Notes: a model not told the origin generated them from the sequence alone. A stretch of 64,000 nt of DNA from an uncultured Desulfovibrio sp. (GCA_934546745.1 CAKTDV010000002.1:124001-188000), one strand, 5' to 3'. Positions 9,287 to 16,290 are shown, counted from the stretch's first letter. A program made the numbers and translations.

Positions 9287-9868
9287 TCATTGATCGTCAC
9301 GCCAGCGCCGTGTCATGCCGGTTTCCAGACCGAGCTGATCCAGCAGGCGTCCGCAGAAATGGGCGAGCATGTCCTCAATGCCGCGCGGCCGGGCGTAAAA
9401 GGCGGGCATAAAGGGCATGATGGTCGCCCCCGCCAGCGCAAGGCGGCGCATGTTCTCCAGATGGAGCAGATTCAGGGGCGTTTCACGCGGCACGAGGAGC
9501 AGCGGCCGCCGCTCCTTCAGCGTAACATCGGCGGCGCGGTGCAGCAGATTCATGCCCGCGCCGGACGCGATGGACGCCAGCGAACTCATGGAACAGGGGC
9601 AGACGATCATGCCGTCGTGTCTCCAGGAACCGCTGGCGGGCCCGGCGGCCATGTCGAGCGCGTCATGGGTTCGATCCGCAAAGGCGGCCAGCGCCTCCAC
9701 ACCGCGGTCGCATTCCTCTTCCAGAAGGCGCGCGGCCCCCGGAGAAACGATCAGGTGCGTTTCCACACCGGGCGCATCGCGCAGTTCCTGCAGGAGCCGC
9801 AACGCCAGCGGCATGCCGCTGGCGCCGCTGACGCCCACGATCACACGTTTTTTCCGTTGGGAACGCAT
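9287..9868 (-). CDS. ubiX: UbiX-type flavin prenyltransferase
   Basis: Members join dimethylallyl phosphate to FMN to make the prenylated flavin used by UbiD-type decarboxylases. The 193-residue protein begins MRSQRKKRVIVGVSGASGMP, with the GASG flavin-binding loop. It continues with the conserved CPCSMSSLASIASG segment and a later PRETPLN stretch that binds phosphate and prenyl groups, and the C-terminal part keeps ENMRRLALAGATIMP. ATG 9868 is used rather than the TTG just before it. No ubiD-like gene is in the window. Its 5' side abuts a degenerate TnpB-type element. Confidence 0.93.
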   Translation of the reverse strand: MRSQRKKRVIVGVSGASGMPLALRLLQELRDAPGVETHLIVSPGAARLLEEECDRGVEALAAFADRTHDALDMAAGPASGSWRHDGMIVCPCSMSSLASIASGAGMNLLHRAADVTLKERRPLLLVPRETPLNLLHLENMRRLALAGATIMPFMPAFYARPRGIEDMLAHFCGRLLDQLGLETGMTRRWRDDQ

Positions 9869-9884
9869 CAAAAAAACTTCCCGG

Positions 9885-10133
9885 TTTTACTGGAATTTTT
9901 GCCTTTCCGCCTTTGTATGCCAACAGCTGACACGGCGGCAGGGCATGCCGTGTCAGCCTGTGGAGAGACAGCGAGACCTGGGGGAGCAGACGTTGGCTCG
10001 TATCCGTAAATTCCCCAGATGGGAATGTTTGCGGCGAAAACCAGGCCTTGTTTCTCTGGGCAGTCTCTGTGAAGCGGGAACCCGTCTGGGGTGCGGCTCA
10101 TGCTTAACGTCCATATCGGAGGGAGGATACCAG
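9885..10133 (+). mobile_element. Internally deleted TnpB-type (IS200/IS605) element remnant
   Basis: The left part shares ACTGGAATTTTTGCCTTT with the left end of the intact TnpB element (9889-9906 against 36292-36309). After about 27 bp it jumps to a 32-bp identity with the 3' end of tnpB (9934-9965 against 37450-37481, coding the AAGHAVSACG tail). Further on, a block around 10072-10100 (GAAGC-GGAACCCG-CTG-GGTGCGGC) and a terminal GGGAGGAT also match the right end. Nearly all of the transposase-associated gene is missing, while the right end, where a guide-RNA scaffold would be encoded, is kept but diverged. The element lies between ubiX and the mazF-like stop codon. Confidence 0.75.
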
Positions 10134-10457
10134 CTAGCAAATTCCCAGCCATACAGCTAAAAGCCGTTCAACCTCACGCAGCGATGTAGCCTCCAGATGC
10201 CCAAAGACATCACCGACCTTTTCGCGAGGAATGGTTGTGATTTTGTCTACCATTACCTCTGATGTGACATGCAGACCGTTCTTTGCGGAAGGCTCGACAC
10301 GAAGCCGGAAAAGTGGCGTATCCCGCAACTCACTGGTCAGCGGGAGGATCGTCACCGAAGGATGAACATTGAACAAGTCCGACTGGATGACAAGTGCGGG
10401 CCGAGGCTTCCCGTAGGCCTCTGGCTGGACAATGGGCACCAGGGCACCCCGCCTCAT
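10134..10457 (-). CDS. MazF/PemK-like mRNA interferase toxin
   Basis: The 107-residue product has the PemK/MazF fold signature: MRRGALVPI at the N terminus, the GKPRPALVIQSD strand, ILPLTSELRDTPLFRLRVEP, and SEVMVDKITTIPREKVG. Members cut single-stranded RNA at short motifs. I chose ATG 10457 because it overlaps the antitoxin stop as ATGA; a start nine bases earlier (MGL) is also open. The antitoxin lies directly upstream on the same strand. The stop codon touches the end of a transposon remnant. Confidence 0.88.
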   Translation of the reverse strand: MRRGALVPIVQPEAYGKPRPALVIQSDLFNVHPSVTILPLTSELRDTPLFRLRVEPSAKNGLHVTSEVMVDKITTIPREKVGDVFGHLEATSLREVERLLAVWLGIC

Positions 10458-10669
10458 GAGACCCATCCAGCGTTGTCAGAAACATCTTCAATCCAGTTCA
10501 ATACGTCATTTTCATGGACATCCTTGGCCAAAAGCAGGCTCTGGCGGCGGCACTCTTCGGCAAATCTCTTCTTTCTGGTATCCGGCACCCAGATCTGTAT
10601 GGGTCTAAGTCCCGCAGCGCGTAGGCTATTTCGATGCTTTTGCACTCTCTCTGAAATACATGCAGACAT
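10454..10669 (-). CDS. MazE-family antitoxin (DUF3018-like)
   Basis: The 71-residue protein carries the pattern RVQKHRNSLRAAGLRPIQIWVPDTRKKRFAEECRRQSLLL region, typical of short antitoxins that pair with MazF/PemK toxins; the acidic tail (ENDVLNWIEDVSD) is the likely toxin-binding part. AAGGAG lies 8 nt before ATG 10669. It is coupled to the toxin by an ATGA overlap. A 16-bp palindrome lies 15 bp upstream and is the likely operator. Confidence 0.82.
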   Translation of the reverse strand: MSACISERVQKHRNSLRAAGLRPIQIWVPDTRKKRFAEECRRQSLLLAKDVHENDVLNWIEDVSDNAGWVS

Positions 10670-10684
10670 TTTTTTGCTCCTTTT

Positions 10685-10700
10685 TTGTTACATGTAACAA
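10685..10700 (-). promoter_or_regulatory. Palindromic operator of MazE/MazF-like module
   Basis: TTGTTACATGTAACAA is a perfect 16-bp palindrome directly upstream of the antitoxin ribosome binding site. The position fits autorepression by the antitoxin or the toxin-antitoxin complex. Confidence 0.7.
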
Positions 10701-10904
10701 ATCAGACAAAAAAAGTCCATGTCGTGTTTTTGTGGGTTGCGCCGCAGGCGCAAAAAAGTCTGTGCGTTGAGCTGGTGGGTATCGAACGGCACGGAATACG
10801 CACGCGCCGTGAGGTAGGTTTTTACCGGCATGTCATGGACACCCAGAAACGCGCCGCCGTGGAAGCTCTGCCGGACATCCCCGTTATGAGGCCAAGCATA
10901 AAAA
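10701..10904. other. Intergenic stretch without supported gene
   Basis: An open frame runs across here on the plus strand (to about 10930), but it has no ribosome binding site, starts inside the mazE operator palindrome and resembles no family I recognise. A short GCGCC-GCA-GGCGC hairpin is near 10740. I see nothing else. Confidence 0.5.
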
Positions 10905-11081
10905 ATGACGAGCTCACAAAGTTCCGATAACTGTTTAAAATTCTTTGACTATTCGACGAAGTTCCAACAGGAGTGCCCCAGCTTTGTAGACGCCGGGTTC
11001 CGTAATAACGCTCAAATTTTGTTTTCCTTCAAGAGTAAGGAAAAAGAGCATCTAGAAGATAAAAATATTGGAATCAGATAA
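10905..11081 (+). CDS. Possible small protein, 58 residues, unknown
   Basis: An open frame starts ATG ACG AGC and ends TAA at 11081. The product is rich in Lys, Phe and Ser (contains LKFFDYSTKFQQECPSF and ends LEDKNIGIR). An intrinsic terminator follows 24 bp after the stop, which favours a real transcript. Against it: the nearest Shine-Dalgarno-like GAGG is about 15 nt before the ATG, which is far, and the base composition is lower in GC than nearby genes. I do not recognise the protein. It lies between two toxin-antitoxin modules. Confidence 0.3.
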   Translation: MTSSQSSDNCLKFFDYSTKFQQECPSFVDAGFRNNAQILFSFKSKEKEHLEDKNIGIR

Positions 11082-11104
11082 CTGCAAGCCAGAAAAGGCG
11101 AAGC

Positions 11105-11134
11105 GCCCGGCCCACGCGCCGGGCTTTTTGTTTG
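11105..11134 (+). terminator. Intrinsic terminator between TA modules
   Basis: GCCCGGC-CCACGC-GCCGGGC, a 7-bp GC stem, is followed by TTTTTGTTT. It isolates the brnT promoter that starts 40 bp further on. Confidence 0.8.
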
Positions 11135-11173
11135 ACGCTTCACAAAACGCGGGGAATGTCAAGGGAGGCAATC

Positions 11174-11202
11174 TTGACATATTTACAAAGTGTAAATATA
11201 AA
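11174..11202 (+). promoter_or_regulatory. Sigma-70-type promoter with built-in operator for brnT
   Basis: TTGACA (11174-11179), 17 bp, then TATAAA (11197-11202) is close to the consensus. The spacer is an inverted repeat TATTTACA-AAG-TGTAAATA (11180-11198), so a bound repressor would block RNA polymerase. BrnA antitoxins are known to repress their own operons. The expected transcript start is within a base or two of the brnT ATG. Confidence 0.82.
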
Positions 11203-11208
11203 TATTCC

Positions 11209-11511
11209 ATGAACGTAACCCACGCTACTCCTTACGGCGTTTTTGAATGGGACAGTATCAAGGACGCCGCCAACCGCAAAAAACACGGTATCAGCTTCGA
11301 GCTTGCCATAGAAGCCTTTGCCGACCCTCAGGGCGTCTATTTGGCAGACAGGCCGCACAGTATTGGCGAGGAGCGAATGCAATATGTCGGACAGCTCGGC
11401 GGCGACATTGTAGTTCTGATTGTTTTCACCGAAAGGGCGGCCATACGGATTATCTCCGCCCGAAAAGCGTCTAAAAAGGAGCAAAAAATTTATGTTGACG
11501 CCAATGGATAG
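11209..11511 (+). CDS. brnT: BrnT-type toxin (DUF497)
   Basis: The 100-residue product has the BrnT signature: FEWDSIKDAANRKKHGISFELAIEAF near the N terminus, followed by RMQYVGQLGGDIVVLIVFTERAAIRIISARKASKKE, the family core with the conserved IISAR-A-+-E end. BrnT is a ribonuclease toxin of RelE-like fold. The only ATG that leaves the core complete is 11209, which sits about 6 bp after the -10 element and has no Shine-Dalgarno, so the mRNA is probably leaderless. The gene overlaps the antitoxin by 20 bp. Confidence 0.9.
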   Translation: MNVTHATPYGVFEWDSIKDAANRKKHGISFELAIEAFADPQGVYLADRPHSIGEERMQYVGQLGGDIVVLIVFTERAAIRIISARKASKKEQKIYVDANG

Positions 11512-11836
11512 GGAAAAGGAACTCGCCTTCCTCAGAGAGATGACGGAAGAACAGACATATGCCAATGCCCTTTCCGACCCTGACAATCCTCCCCTGACGG
11601 AAAAGCAACTTGCATCAGCCGTTCGTCTCAGGGATATTCCCGGCGAAACGCTGCTCGAAAAGTTCCGTAATGCCCGGAAGCGTGAGCCCAAGCAGGTCAT
11701 AACCGCCCGCTTTGATGCCGATGTCGTGCGGTACTACAAGGCCAAGGGCAAAGGTTATCAGTCTCTTATGAATGCCGCGCTGCGGGTCTGCATGGAAGCC
11801 GAGATTGCCGCCGGGAGACAGGCGACAGGACAGTGA
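11492..11836 (+). CDS. brnA: BrnA-type antitoxin
   Basis: The 114-residue protein ends in the ribbon-helix-helix-like BrnA segment: PKQVITARFDADVVRYYKAKGKGYQSLMNAALRVCMEAE. Members form a tight complex with BrnT and repress the promoter. ATG 11492 is preferred because AAGGAG lies 9 nt upstream, inside brnT; a second ATG at 11504 is possible. No clear terminator is seen before the convergent regulator gene that ends at 11938. Confidence 0.88.
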   Translation: MLTPMDREKELAFLREMTEEQTYANALSDPDNPPLTEKQLASAVRLRDIPGETLLEKFRNARKREPKQVITARFDADVVRYYKAKGKGYQSLMNAALRVCMEAEIAAGRQATGQ

Positions 11837-11937
11837 CGCCGCGCCTCATCAAGCGCCGGCGCCAGCAGGCGTTCCTGTTCCTTTCTCACGATGCCGATCC
11901 TTTCTGTATGTGCCTGGGTGGGGCGGGTATGACCTGT

Positions 11938-13329
11938 TCAGGCGCGTTCCTTTCCGGTGCGTTTCAGCTCCCTGACCTTGCGAAAGATGGTACTGCGATC
12001 AACCTGAAAATACCGGGCAAGTTCGGCCATGGAGCCGTAACGCCGCATCCCGGCTTCAATGACGGCGGCTTCCACTTCCTTCATGATGGTCTTGAAGGAT
12101 TTGCCCTCAATATCGGGGAGGGGCAGACCATCGCTCACGGGCGGGCTCTGGCCCACAGGGCGTATGCCGGTCAGATCATGGGCGTCGATGATCCCCTTTT
12201 TGCAGGTGACGACGATCCCCTGCACAAGGTTTTCGAGCTCCCTCACATTGCCGGGCCAGTCATAGGCAAGCAGCATCCGCTCGACTTCATGGGAAAAGCG
12301 GACATGCTTGTGAAATTTTTTCCCGTAATAGGCGAGAAAACTGGCGGCAAGGGGAAGGATGTCGGCCTGACGCCTGCGCAGGGGCGGGATGTTCAGCACG
12401 GCCACCTTGAGGCGGTAATAAAGATCTGAGCGGAAATTGCTCCGGGACACTTCCTTTTGGAGATCCTTGTTGGTGGCGGCAATGACGCGCACGTCCACGG
12501 GCTTGGGAGTGGTGGAGCCCACGCGCATGACTTCCCAGTCCTGAAGAACACGCAGCAGGCGCGACTGCATGATCATGGGCAGTTCGCCAATTTCGTCCAG
12601 AAAGAGCGTACCGGTATTGGCGGCCTCAATAAGACCTGCCTTGCCGTTTTTGCTGGCCCCGGAAAAACTGCCCGCCGCATAGCCGAACAGTTCCGTTTCT
12701 ATGAGATTTTCAGGAATGCTGCCGCAATCGACTTTGATAAAGGGGCGATCCGCGCGCTGTCCGCTGTGATGGATGTGTCGCGCAACGACATCCTTGCCCA
12801 CGCCGGTTTCACCCAGCAGCAGCACGGTGGCGTCGGTATCCGCAATGGCGGCGGCCTCCGCATACAGCCGCTGCATGCTCTGGCTCTGGATGATGCGCGG
12901 ATATTTGCCCGTGGTCAGCATTTCCGGGTTGTTGAGGGTCTGAAATGTCTCCAGCAGCTCCTTCTGGGCGCTCACTTCCTCGCGCAGTTCCGTCAGGGCC
13001 GTCACGTCCCGGATGATGGTCACCACAAGGACGACCTTTCCCTCCTTGTCCAGCACGGGATGACTTTCCAGCATCAGGATGCGTCCGTTGAACACGTGCT
13101 GCACGCTGGAGGCCTTCTGACGCGTCTCCACGACCAGGGGATTGAGAACCACGTCAAAGTAGCCCTTTTCCATAAGATCCTGAATACGGTGCCGCAGCAT
13201 TTCCTCTCGCGGAATGCCGGTCAGTTCGGCATGACGCCTGTTGACCAGCAGCACTTTGCCGTCACGATCGGAAACGCAGATGGCATCGCGGAACGTGTCG
13301 CAGATTTGCTCGATAAAATCGTTCAGCAT
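11938..13329 (-). CDS. PAS-domain sigma-54-dependent transcriptional activator of the GRE cluster
   Basis: The 463-residue product is a bacterial enhancer-binding protein: N-terminal PAS sensor (about residues 5-110: DAICVSDRDGKVLLVNRRHAELTG, end VVTIIRDVTALTEL), central AAA+ domain with Walker A GETGVGKD (173-180), Walker B TLFLDEIGEL (241-250), and a C-terminal helix-turn-helix (MAELARYFQVDRSTIFRKVRELKR). The sigma-54 contact loop reads GSFSGA (220-225) in place of GAFTGA. Having PAS rather than a receiver domain suggests a small ligand signal. It follows the MHS transporter gene by 132 bp on the same strand. Two sigma-54 promoters in this cluster are its likely targets. Direct regulation is inferred. 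Confidence 0.9.
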   Translation of the reverse strand: MLNDFIEQICDTFRDAICVSDRDGKVLLVNRRHAELTGIPREEMLRHRIQDLMEKGYFDVVLNPLVVETRQKASSVQHVFNGRILMLESHPVLDKEGKVVLVVTIIRDVTALTELREEVSAQKELLETFQTLNNPEMLTTGKYPRIIQSQSMQRLYAEAAAIADTDATVLLLGETGVGKDVVARHIHHSGQRADRPFIKVDCGSIPENLIETELFGYAAGSFSGASKNGKAGLIEAANTGTLFLDEIGELPMIMQSRLLRVLQDWEVMRVGSTTPKPVDVRVIAATNKDLQKEVSRSNFRSDLYYRLKVAVLNIPPLRRRQADILPLAASFLAYYGKKFHKHVRFSHEVERMLLAYDWPGNVRELENLVQGIVVTCKKGIIDAHDLTGIRPVGQSPPVSDGLPLPDIEGKSFKTIMKEVEAAVIEAGMRRYGSMAELARYFQVDRSTIFRKVRELKRTGKERA

Positions 13330-13414
13330 GGCGGTACGTTACACGGAAAGAAATACATTGGAAAGTGCGCTCCCCAGCAGTGCGCGCGCCAGCGGGAGGT
13401 TTGCTGCCGTTATG

Positions 13415-13447
13415 CCGCCCGTCCAGGGAGGGAACCCGGACGGGCGG
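13415..13447 (-). other. Hairpin between transporter and regulator genes
   Basis: CCGCCCGTCC and GGACGGGCGG form a 10-bp stem with a 13-nt loop. No T-run follows on the minus strand, so it may reduce read-through or stabilise the upstream mRNA rather than end transcription. Confidence 0.5.
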
Positions 13448-13461
13448 TGACAGGCGGCGGT

Positions 13462-14778
13462 TTACGCCTGTCCGGCGGCCTGGATACGCGGGCTCATTCG
13501 ATACAGGGCATAGGTGCACAGGGCGCTGACGCAGCCCCAGAAGCAGAAGTAGAGGCACAGGTACCAGGGTTGCCCGTCGGCCCAGCCGGTAAGCGCCGTG
13601 GCAATCATGGGCGTCAGTCCGGAAGCGAAGATGGCCGTGAACTGATAGACAAAGGAAATGCCGGAATAGCGCACTTCGGCGGGGAAACTGTCGGAGAACA
13701 GGCTTGCCATGGTGGCGTACTGTCCGGCATGCAGGATGGCAAAGGCGATGGTCAGGGTCAGGGTCACCAGCACGAAGTTGTGGGCATGGTTATGCAGCAC
13801 CCAGAAGGCCGGGAAGCTGACGATGCCCAGCAGGAGGACGCAGATACCGAAGATTTTCGCCTTGCCGTGGCGGTCGGCGAACTGTCCCCAGAAGGGAATG
13901 GCCACGGCCATGACGGCTGACGCCACGATGAGGGAGGACAGGGCCGCCTCACGATGCACGCCGTGCTGCTGGGTAAGATAGGTCAGGGAGTAGACGCCGA
14001 AAACATTGAAGGAAACACCGTCGAGAAAACGTGCGCCCATTCCCGCCAGCACCATCCTGGGGTAGCGCCTGAAGACTTCCAGCAGAGGGAATCTGGCTTC
14101 GGGGGCCTTGGCCTTGGCTTCGGCGAAATCCCTGGTTTCCTGCACGGTCAGCCGCATGTAGGAACCGACAATGAGCAGCGCGGCGCTCAGGATGAATGCC
14201 ACGCGCCATCCCCAGCTCAGGAATGCTTCGGGACTCAGCAGAGCGCTCAGAAGCGCGATGACACCGGAGGCCAGCAGCAGACCAATGGACATGCCGATCT
14301 GGGGCAGACTGCCGTAGAACGCGCGCTTGGACTCGGGAGCGGACTCAAAGGACATGAGCACCGCGCCGCCCCATTCGCCTCCGAGGCCGATACCCTGGAG
14401 CAGGCGGCAGATGATGAGCAGGATAGGCGCCCATATGCCGATGGATTCATAGGTGGGGATCAGGCCGATGCAGACCGTGGCCGCGCCCATGATTTCCAGC
14501 GTCAGAATGAGAACCTTCTTGCGGCCCAGCTTGTCGCCGAAGTGCCCGAAAATGATGCCGCCCAACGGACGGGCCACAAAGCCCACGGCAAAGGTGGCAA
14601 AGGCCAGCATGGTGCCGATGCGGGGGTCAAAATCGGGGAAATAGAGCTGGTTGAAAAACAGACCGGCCACAACGCCATACAGGAAGAAGTCATACCATTC
14701 AATGACCGCCCCGAGGACGGAGGAAATGACAACGCGGCGCAGGTTCTTCCGCTGTTCAAGAGTTTGTTCGCTGCTCAT
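13462..14778 (-). CDS. MFS transporter, metabolite:H+ symporter (MHS) type
   Basis: The 438-residue protein has 12 predicted membrane helices. MHS-family hallmarks are seen: IEWYDFFLYG in helix 1, GGIIFGHFGDKLGRKKVL in the loop after helix 2 (residues 73-90), RLLQGIGLGGEWGGAVL in helix 4, and GVHREAALSSLIVASAVMAVAIPFWGQFADRHGK in the second half. MHS carriers import organic acids, betaine and similar compounds with protons. The location behind the amidohydrolase-like gene and before the sigma-54 activator suggests uptake of the GRE substrate or its precursor; MFS carriers do replace TRAP carriers in some isethionate gene clusters. The ribosome binding site lies within a sequence shared with the ackA leader. 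Confidence 0.9.
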   Translation of the reverse strand: MSSEQTLEQRKNLRRVVISSVLGAVIEWYDFFLYGVVAGLFFNQLYFPDFDPRIGTMLAFATFAVGFVARPLGGIIFGHFGDKLGRKKVLILTLEIMGAATVCIGLIPTYESIGIWAPILLIICRLLQGIGLGGEWGGAVLMSFESAPESKRAFYGSLPQIGMSIGLLLASGVIALLSALLSPEAFLSWGWRVAFILSAALLIVGSYMRLTVQETRDFAEAKAKAPEARFPLLEVFRRYPRMVLAGMGARFLDGVSFNVFGVYSLTYLTQQHGVHREAALSSLIVASAVMAVAIPFWGQFADRHGKAKIFGICVLLLGIVSFPAFWVLHNHAHNFVLVTLTLTIAFAILHAGQYATMASLFSDSFPAEVRYSGISFVYQFTAIFASGLTPMIATALTGWADGQPWYLCLYFCFWGCVSALCTYALYRMSPRIQAAGQA

Positions 14779-14830
14779 TAAAAATTCCTTTGCGGTTTGA
14801 AATATCCCCCTTCCAGGGAGGGAAGATGTT
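14779..14830 (-). repeat. Short copy C of the dispersed repeat (transporter leader)
   Basis: Read on the minus strand, this ends CCCTGGAAGGGGGATATTTC, then AAACCGCAAAGGAATTTTT and the transporter ATG. It matches the 3' part of copy A before ackA (palindrome, AAACC-CAAAGGAATTTTT, start codon). The remainder of the 132-bp gap shows only scattered similarity. Confidence 0.6.
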
Positions 14831-14910
14831 CGAGCGGTACGCCGCGCGACACCATGGGCAATTCTGGACGCCGGATGCGGCGGTAAGCCGGCGGACGGAA
14901 AGGGGTGCGG

Positions 14911-15756
14911 TTATCCTTCCAGGCCCAGCAGGCGGGCCGCGTTGTTGTACATGACGTTTTTCAGCACATCGGGCTTGAAGGGAAGGCGTTTGTAGAGGTC
15001 GATCTGCTCCTGAAAGTCCATGAAGGGCGCGGCGCTGGCAAAAAGCATCCTGTCGCCGATAAGCGTGTTGGCGGCTTGGAAATAACCTTCGGAAAAGGGC
15101 TGTTCCTCGTATTCCGCAAGATCGATGTAGACGTTGCGGTTGCGATGCACCGTCATGATGGCTTCGCTTACGAAGGGATAGGCGCCGTGGCTGATGACGA
15201 TCCTCAGATCGGGGAAGTCGGCGGCCACACGGTCAATATGGCGGGGGTGGGCATCATCCATGACGGCATCGGGTACCAGCGTTGCCGGACCGGTGGTGAT
15301 GACAATGGGGATGTCCAGCTCACAGCACTTGGCATAGATGGGATAGTACCGGGCATGATCGGCGGGGATGCGTGCCAGATAGGGATCGATGGCCGCGCCG
15401 CGCATACCGTGTTCGTTGACCATGCGTTTGAGTTCGTCGATGGCGGCCATCCCTTTGTGGGGGTCAAGTCCGGCGAAGCCGATGAACTTGTCGGGGTACC
15501 GTTGCATCAGAGCCACAATGCCGGGATTGGCGGAAGCGAGGCCGTAGGTGGTTTCGGCGTCGCGGCCGGTCACGACCCCCTTGACAACGCCCCGCTTTTC
15601 CATGTCGGCGACGATCTTTTCGAGGGGTTCGGGCTTGGCCCGTTCGGCATACCTGAACAGCTCGAACATGCCGCCGAAGACCTTGTTGTGCAGCATGCCC
15701 CGCACGGCGTCGGGCGTACTGGGACGAAAACGGAAGTCAATAATTTTCATGGACAT
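14911..15756 (-). CDS. Amidohydrolase-fold (PF04909-like) protein lacking metal ligands
   Basis: The 281-residue product has the TIM-barrel layout of the Amidohydro_2 family: strand 1 KIIDFRFRP, middle RGAAIDPYLARIPADHARYYPIYAKCCELDIPIVITTG, then FPDLRIVISHGAYPF and a C-terminal NAARLLGL. Metal-site residues differ: the usual H-x-H on strand 1 is R9-F-R11, the histidine of the H-T-G strand is T154, and the terminal Asp of the GSD motif is A242; only H190 remains. It is therefore unlikely to be a normal metal-dependent hydrolase or decarboxylase. GAGGCGAGG precedes ATG 15756, and a sigma-54 promoter is 50 bp upstream. It is first in a unit with the transporter and regulator. Function is not assigned. 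Confidence 0.8.
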   Translation of the reverse strand: MSMKIIDFRFRPSTPDAVRGMLHNKVFGGMFELFRYAERAKPEPLEKIVADMEKRGVVKGVVTGRDAETTYGLASANPGIVALMQRYPDKFIGFAGLDPHKGMAAIDELKRMVNEHGMRGAAIDPYLARIPADHARYYPIYAKCCELDIPIVITTGPATLVPDAVMDDAHPRHIDRVAADFPDLRIVISHGAYPFVSEAIMTVHRNRNVYIDLAEYEEQPFSEGYFQAANTLIGDRMLFASAAPFMDFQEQIDLYKRLPFKPDVLKNVMYNNAARLLGLEG

Positions 15757-15806
15757 CTACCTCGCCTCAGGCTGTCGCCTTGAGATATTTTTTCACAATC
15801 TATGAA

Positions 15807-15821
15807 GCAAAGAGTGGGCCA
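15807..15821 (-). promoter_or_regulatory. Sigma-54 (-24/-12) promoter of amidohydrolase-transporter-regulator unit
   Basis: Minus strand reads TGGCCC-ACTCT-TTGC against the consensus TGGCAC-N5-TTGC, with GG and GC 10 bp apart. Transcription would begin near 15795, some 40 nt before the start codon at 15756. Confidence 0.78.
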
Positions 15822-16139
15822 TATGAGGGCGTGTGCTTTGTCTGATGGGGAAAAATATTGGGGCTGCTTCAAAAATTATCTTATAACACTTTGAAATATA
15901 AAGATTAAAATAAAAAGAATATCACATTAACAATTCGTTGCTTGCGCAGCGGTAGCCTTTTCTGTTTTTTAATGTAAAGATTGTATTGTATTTTTAACAT
16001 ATTGAAATTATTTGAAATAATAAAAACTGGCATACGCTTGTTATAAATAATACTACTAAATAGCAATTGCGTTGCTTTTTTGCATACTCGACAACAATGC
16101 AATAAGTTGTTTTATTTCAGTACATTATCTATATTTATG

Positions 16140-16151
16140 TGCAAATTTGCA
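16140..16151. promoter_or_regulatory. Candidate enhancer-binding site (palindrome) upstream of 15807 promoter
   Basis: TGCAAATTTGCA, a perfect 12-bp palindrome identical to the one at 20156-20167. It lies about 320 bp upstream of the -24/-12 element. Related half sites (TTGCAT...ATGCAA at about 16079-16103) lie nearby. Likely site for the PAS sigma-54 activator; inference from position and duplication. Confidence 0.6.
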
Positions 16152-16255
16152 TTATTGCGGTGTATTTTTGCATATGTTTTTGGAGCAGCTCACAAGGATC
16201 TTGTTCGTCGGATGCGGCGATGGGGCGGCTGCCCCTTGTTTACCATGCCGGGGAG

Positions 16256-16290
16256 GCAAAAAACGGCGTACAGCAGAGGCTGTACGCCGT
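16256..16290 (-). terminator. Intrinsic terminator of GRE-activase unit (distal)
   Basis: ACGGCGTACAG and CTGTACGCCGT form an 11-bp stem with a 6-nt loop; on the minus strand it is followed by TTTTTT. Confidence 0.85.

Noticed and set aside
10685..10930. Plus-strand open frame of about 81 codons
   Set aside because: The putative start lies in the mazE operator palindrome, no Shine-Dalgarno is present, and no similarity is recognised.
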